Assembly: GCA_963977005.1 (NCBI GenBank)
Contig: CAXBMQ010000010.1
Coordinates: forward strand, 1 to 64,000
Length of the DNA: 64,000 bases
Source of the DNA: CAXBCP01 sp963977005
GTDB taxonomy: Bacteria > Pseudomonadota > Alphaproteobacteria > MPNO01 > UBA830
Direction: 5' to 3'
In this document: in pieces, positions 61,496 to 64,000 of the stretch
Layout: every line of letters begins with the position of its first letter
Numbering within the stretch: the stretch's first letter is position 1
Notes under the pieces: generated by a model
The model's input: the letters and a program-made list of their open reading frames with translations, nothing else
The model's database searches: none
Told to the model about the DNA's origin: nothing
Program-made: the position numbers and the translations under genes

Positions 61496-62176
61496 TCAGG
61501 CAGTGCGTTTGCGTCTCGCATAACCCAGGGCGACAATGCCCAAAACAAACGGGACAAGCGATGCCGGCTCCGGCACGGCGCCCGACACGACGTCGAACTG
61601 CACCCAAGCTCTGATAGATGAGGGAAATGCACTATCGTTGAATGCATTACCGAGAATGTCAGTGGCACCGGCAAACCTGCCATCGTAGTCAACATGATAA
61701 TCCCAGGAGACGGTGAAAATTTCGTCGGCGTTTAGTGTGTAATCGACACTGAAATATGAAAATCCGGTTGAATTGCCAGGGACTGTTCCCGGTTCCGGTG
61801 TCGGCGCGAGGCGGTAGTCGGCGGGTGTAGACTGTTGGCCCGCGACCCACGTGAAATCTGTACCGCCACCGCCGGATACCAGTCGAAATCTGTTATCGCC
61901 GGAGGTCGCGCGTGAATCGCCGGCGATCGCGATACGCGAAATATGAATTTGATCGCCTGACGAAAAAGAGCTGCCAAGATCGGTAAGTGGATTGACCCCG
62001 CTCATGACGACATTTACCGCCCCCGGCGAGCTGTTCGCTTGGGTCGGACTGAAAATCCCGACCAGATCGGTCCAGACGAATTGCCCACCCCCGCTGTCGA
62101 TCACTGTCGCATTCGACTGTATCGGGGCCAGAAGCAGAACCGCCCCGATTAACCGACTTCCGTATTTCAGCAGCAT
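61496..62176 (-). CDS. PEP-CTERM sorting domain protein
   Basis: The 226-residue precursor has an N-terminal signal peptide (RLIGAVLLLAPIQSNA) and a beta-rich secreted body. It ends with VPEPASLVPFVLGIVALGYA followed by RRKR, the PEP-CTERM motif, hydrophobic helix and basic tail that exosortase recognises and cleaves. It should be exported and sorted, often with exopolysaccharide. No exosortase or Prs regulator gene is in the window. A near-consensus sigma-54 promoter lies 44 bases upstream, in keeping with known control of such genes. AAAGGTG precedes ATG. Confidence 0.9.
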   Translation of the reverse strand: MLLKYGSRLIGAVLLLAPIQSNATVIDSGGGQFVWTDLVGIFSPTQANSSPGAVNVVMSGVNPLTDLGSSFSSGDQIHISRIAIAGDSRATSGDNRFRLVSGGGGTDFTWVAGQQSTPADYRLAPTPEPGTVPGNSTGFSYFSVDYTLNADEIFTVSWDYHVDYDGRFAGATDILGNAFNDSAFPSSIRAWVQFDVVSGAVPEPASLVPFVLGIVALGYARRKRTA

Positions 62177-62219
62177 GGATTGGTCACCTTTCGAACAAAA
62201 ATGTCATTTATGCCGAACA

Positions 62220-62235
62220 TGCAATTGCCATGCCA
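62220..62235 (-). promoter_or_regulatory. Sigma-54 (RpoN) promoter of PEP-CTERM gene
   Basis: On the minus strand the sequence TGGCATGGCAATTGCA matches the consensus TGGCACG-R-N3-TTGCW with a single change (C to T). The GG and GC doublets are correctly spaced. It would start transcription near 62209, giving a leader of about 33 bases before the ATG at 62176. This is the only strong RpoN site I noticed in the window. Confidence 0.75.
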
Positions 62236-62246
62236 AGAGCGAATAT

Positions 62247-62294
62247 CCCGGGAAAACAATATGTTATGGGAGCTGCAGGAACGCCCGGGAAACA
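62247..62294 (-). promoter_or_regulatory. Two-copy motif upstream of sigma-54 promoter, candidate enhancer-binding sites
   Basis: CCCGGGAAAACA (62247-62258) and CCCGGGAAACA (62284-62294) are direct repeats about 37 bases apart, beginning 12 bases upstream of the -24 element. A sigma-54 activator such as PrsR would be expected to bind upstream in this manner. Assignment is inference. Confidence 0.4.
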
Positions 62295-62778
62295 TAACTG
62301 TAAGCTCCACCGACACCTTGTATGCTGAATGCCAACGGTTCAGAAATTTTGGGATACTGTGAATTTCCTCCCGCTGCCGGGAAGCGGGCAGGCCGTCCGT
62401 ACAGGATTGCGCCGGAGCGACGACGCGCGAGTTCCGGAGAAATAATTCAGCCCAAATGTTCGCATTTTGTTCTTTTTCGTGATAGCCTGACGGCACATCG
62501 AAATCCCGGGTCCACCGGCCGAAACGCGCACGACACCGGCTTGCGTGAACCGGTGAGGTGGCTCCGGTAATCGGAGCGGCAAACGGACAAGGAAAACGGA
62601 GCAGGAAAATGGATACATTGTCCCCGCGGGACTGCCCCGTCGCCCTCTCCCTTCGGGTGCATGGGGTTGAATTGCAGGTTTGGTCTTCCGGGATCCCGGT
62701 TCTTGCACCGGGGCATGGACGTTTCCGACGCGCGCGCGATCGGGCACACTCCCGGTACAGGATGCGGAGGATAAATTC

Positions 62779-63951
62779 ATGACATCGAATCCGGATTGTA
62801 AACCGGTCCCGCCCGGCGGCGCGGACAAACATCCCGGCGAAAATCTGTTTGTCCCGGAATGCGGCTCGGGTCCCGGCCTGCTGTTGCTGGCGGACGGCGC
62901 GGTGCCGGACGAATCCGTTCAGGCGCGTGCCCGGCTTTTCGCCGAAGAAGGCTACGTCGTCGCGGTCCTGCGCGACACACCCGGCGCGGCGGATGTCGGG
63001 GAGGCCGGTGTCAGGGAAGCCACCGCCCGGCTGACCGGCCGCGCGGAGACGACCACGGGGCCGATCTGCGTGGCCCATGGCGAGGTTGCCGGGGCGGCGC
63101 TGGACGCCGCCGATGTATTTGCCGCCCTCGTCGTTTTCGATGCGCCGGGTCCGGCGGCAAATGCGGACATGACCGCCGGCATCCCCTGCCCGGTCGTTTT
63201 CCAGTTCGGCACACGCGATGCCCCGGACGCCGCAGCGGCGGCAGAGCGTCTTGCGGGCGGGCTGAACGCCGCAAACGGCTCGCGGGTGTATGTCTGGCCG
63301 GAGGCCGCGCCCGGCTTCGCCCTGCCCGGCCATGCGGCATTCGACCGGCGCATCGACAGCCTGGCCCATACGCGCACGCTGGAGGTCATCCGCCGGGTTG
63401 TCGGGCCGTATTACGATTACGAAGCCCTGTTCGCGGAACATATCCGCCACGAATTCGAGACCCGCGATGTCGATGCCACCATGGCGACCATGATCGACGA
63501 TCCGTATGTGAACCACGTGGCGACGCTGGCGGGCGGGGTCGGCCACGACATGCTGAAGCGGTTCTACACATATCATTTCGTCGACCAGAACTCGCGCGAA
63601 CGCACGAGTACCACGGTCTCGATGACGCCGGGGCCCGACCGCGTGGTGCTCGAGCTGGTCGTGCGGTTTCGCCACGACGCGGTGCTGGACCGGTATTTTC
63701 CGGGCATCGCGCCGACCGGCAAGATGGTCGAACTTGCCACCCTGCTGGTCGTGAAGTTCCGCGGCGACAAGGTGTGCCACGAGCATATCTACTGGGACCA
63801 GGGATCGGCCCTCAAGCAGATCGGCGTGCTGGAGACGGGCGATCTGCCCATCGCCGGGCCGGAGGCCGCCCGCAAGGTGCTGGACGCGCATCTGCCGTCC
63901 AATATATTCATGCAGGATGCGTGGGCGACGTCCGACGGCAAACCGATCTGA
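62779..63951 (+). CDS. Fusion of inactive dienelactone-hydrolase-like fold and SnoaL-like domain
   Basis: This is a 390-residue two-domain protein. Residues about 25-185 follow the dienelactone hydrolase fold, but the nucleophile position in ICVAHGEVAG is Glu102 where Cys or Ser is expected. The catalytic His position in EAAPGFALPG is Pro178 (normally HGF), while the acid position remains in FGTRDAPD (Asp147). It therefore looks catalytically dead. Residues about 195-390 (DYEALFAEHIRHEFETRDVD through HIYWDQGSALKQIGVL) form a SnoaL/NTF2-like domain, as in other carboxymethylenebutenolidase fusions. GGAGG nine bases before ATG at 62779 sets the start. Confidence 0.8.
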   Translation: MTSNPDCKPVPPGGADKHPGENLFVPECGSGPGLLLLADGAVPDESVQARARLFAEEGYVVAVLRDTPGAADVGEAGVREATARLTGRAETTTGPICVAHGEVAGAALDAADVFAALVVFDAPGPAANADMTAGIPCPVVFQFGTRDAPDAAAAAERLAGGLNAANGSRVYVWPEAAPGFALPGHAAFDRRIDSLAHTRTLEVIRRVVGPYYDYEALFAEHIRHEFETRDVDATMATMIDDPYVNHVATLAGGVGHDMLKRFYTYHFVDQNSRERTSTTVSMTPGPDRVVLELVVRFRHDAVLDRYFPGIAPTGKMVELATLLVVKFRGDKVCHEHIYWDQGSALKQIGVLETGDLPIAGPEAARKVLDAHLPSNIFMQDAWATSDGKPI

Positions 63952-63988
63952 AAGCCCGCTTAACCGTTTTACCCGACTGGAACCCGAC

Positions 63989-64000
63989 ATGACCGATGCA
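63989..64000 (+). CDS. Possible start of next gene, cut by window edge
   Basis: Four codons (ATG-ACC-GAT-GCA) begin 37 bases after the previous stop in the same direction, before the window ends. Spacing suits an operon, but the ribosome-binding site is weak and nothing about the product can be told. Confidence 0.3.

Larger units (their letters stand above)
62177..62778. other. Divergent intergenic region between PEP-CTERM and fusion genes
   Basis: These 602 bases hold the sigma-54 promoter at 62220-62235 and two copies of a CCCGGGAAA(A)CA motif at 62247-62258 and 62284-62294. The remainder, to the start of the fusion gene, contains no recognisable gene. A 57-codon frame from 62609 with a fair ribosome-binding site has no recognisable product and is not called. 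Confidence 0.6.

Noticed and set aside
62609..62782. Possible 57-residue leader peptide before the fusion gene
   Set aside because: It has a fair ribosome-binding site and overlaps the next start, but its composition looks non-coding and no stop-go feature is seen.
62167..63990. 607-codon minus-strand frame
   Set aside because: It covers the fusion gene in antisense and the divergent promoter region; no signature seen.

Overview
The window is a high-GC chromosomal segment that reads as an alphaproteobacterium, most likely a marine or halotolerant Rhodospirillales-type organism. The strongest sign is the run murA, DUF2948, short-form hisG, hisD, UPF0262, arsC-like phosphatase, infA, maf, rng, yacG, tRNA-Phe, a typical alphaproteobacterial arrangement. 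A BCCT osmolyte transporter, a short ATP phosphoribosyltransferase and many small catabolic clusters fit the same assignment. No rRNA, IS element, prophage or CRISPR array was seen.

Layout. Positions 1-8.2 kb: a partial cyclase-type hydrolase, a FAH hydrolase/cupin pair, an AT-rich insertion with one HEPN-like membrane protein (about 2.2-3.6 kb), a thiolase, a GNAT enzyme, a secreted protein with a fascin-like end, and an acyl-CoA ligase. Positions 8.5-21.6 kb: BCCT transporter, acyl-CoA-dehydrogenase-fold flavoprotein, a secreted lipase-like protein with Cys-rich repeats, two LysR regulators with divergent targets, the tungstate transporter tupBCA, an amidohydrolase, a cytochrome c', an amidase and an AsmA-like protein. 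Positions 21.7-29.4 kb: one co-directional catabolic run (YciI, quinone oxidoreductase, a CoxL-like molybdenum hydroxylase large subunit, HyuA, HyuB) whose last three genes overlap by ATGA. Positions 29.5-30.5 kb: small stress-type genes including a cold-shock protein.

Positions 30.5-46.5 kb form the most remarkable locus. It is a type I secretion island: two tandem ABC exporters and an HlyD adaptor in one operon, a divergent 2665-residue RTX/cadherin-like/LamG substrate, and a convergent TolC-type outer-membrane lipoprotein that ends in a SPOR peptidoglycan-binding domain. Both ABC proteins have non-canonical signature motifs. The substrate and the TolC protein both carry in-frame minisatellites.

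Positions 46.7-50.6 kb hold an MFS transporter, a VOC protein, a DMT transporter and two overlapping MaoC-like hydratases. Positions 50.6-51.8 kb are a second AT-rich patch with a HEPN-like gene lying against the 3' end of tRNA-Phe. Positions 51.9-60.2 kb are the conserved housekeeping block, ending at tRNA-Thr. Positions 60.4-64 kb hold an NYN-LOTUS protein, a PEP-CTERM protein preceded by a near-consensus sigma-54 promoter, a fusion of a catalytically dead dienelactone-hydrolase fold with a SnoaL-like domain, and the first codons of another gene.

All functional names come from motifs read by eye. No database search was run, and start codons were chosen by ribosome-binding site and family fit.
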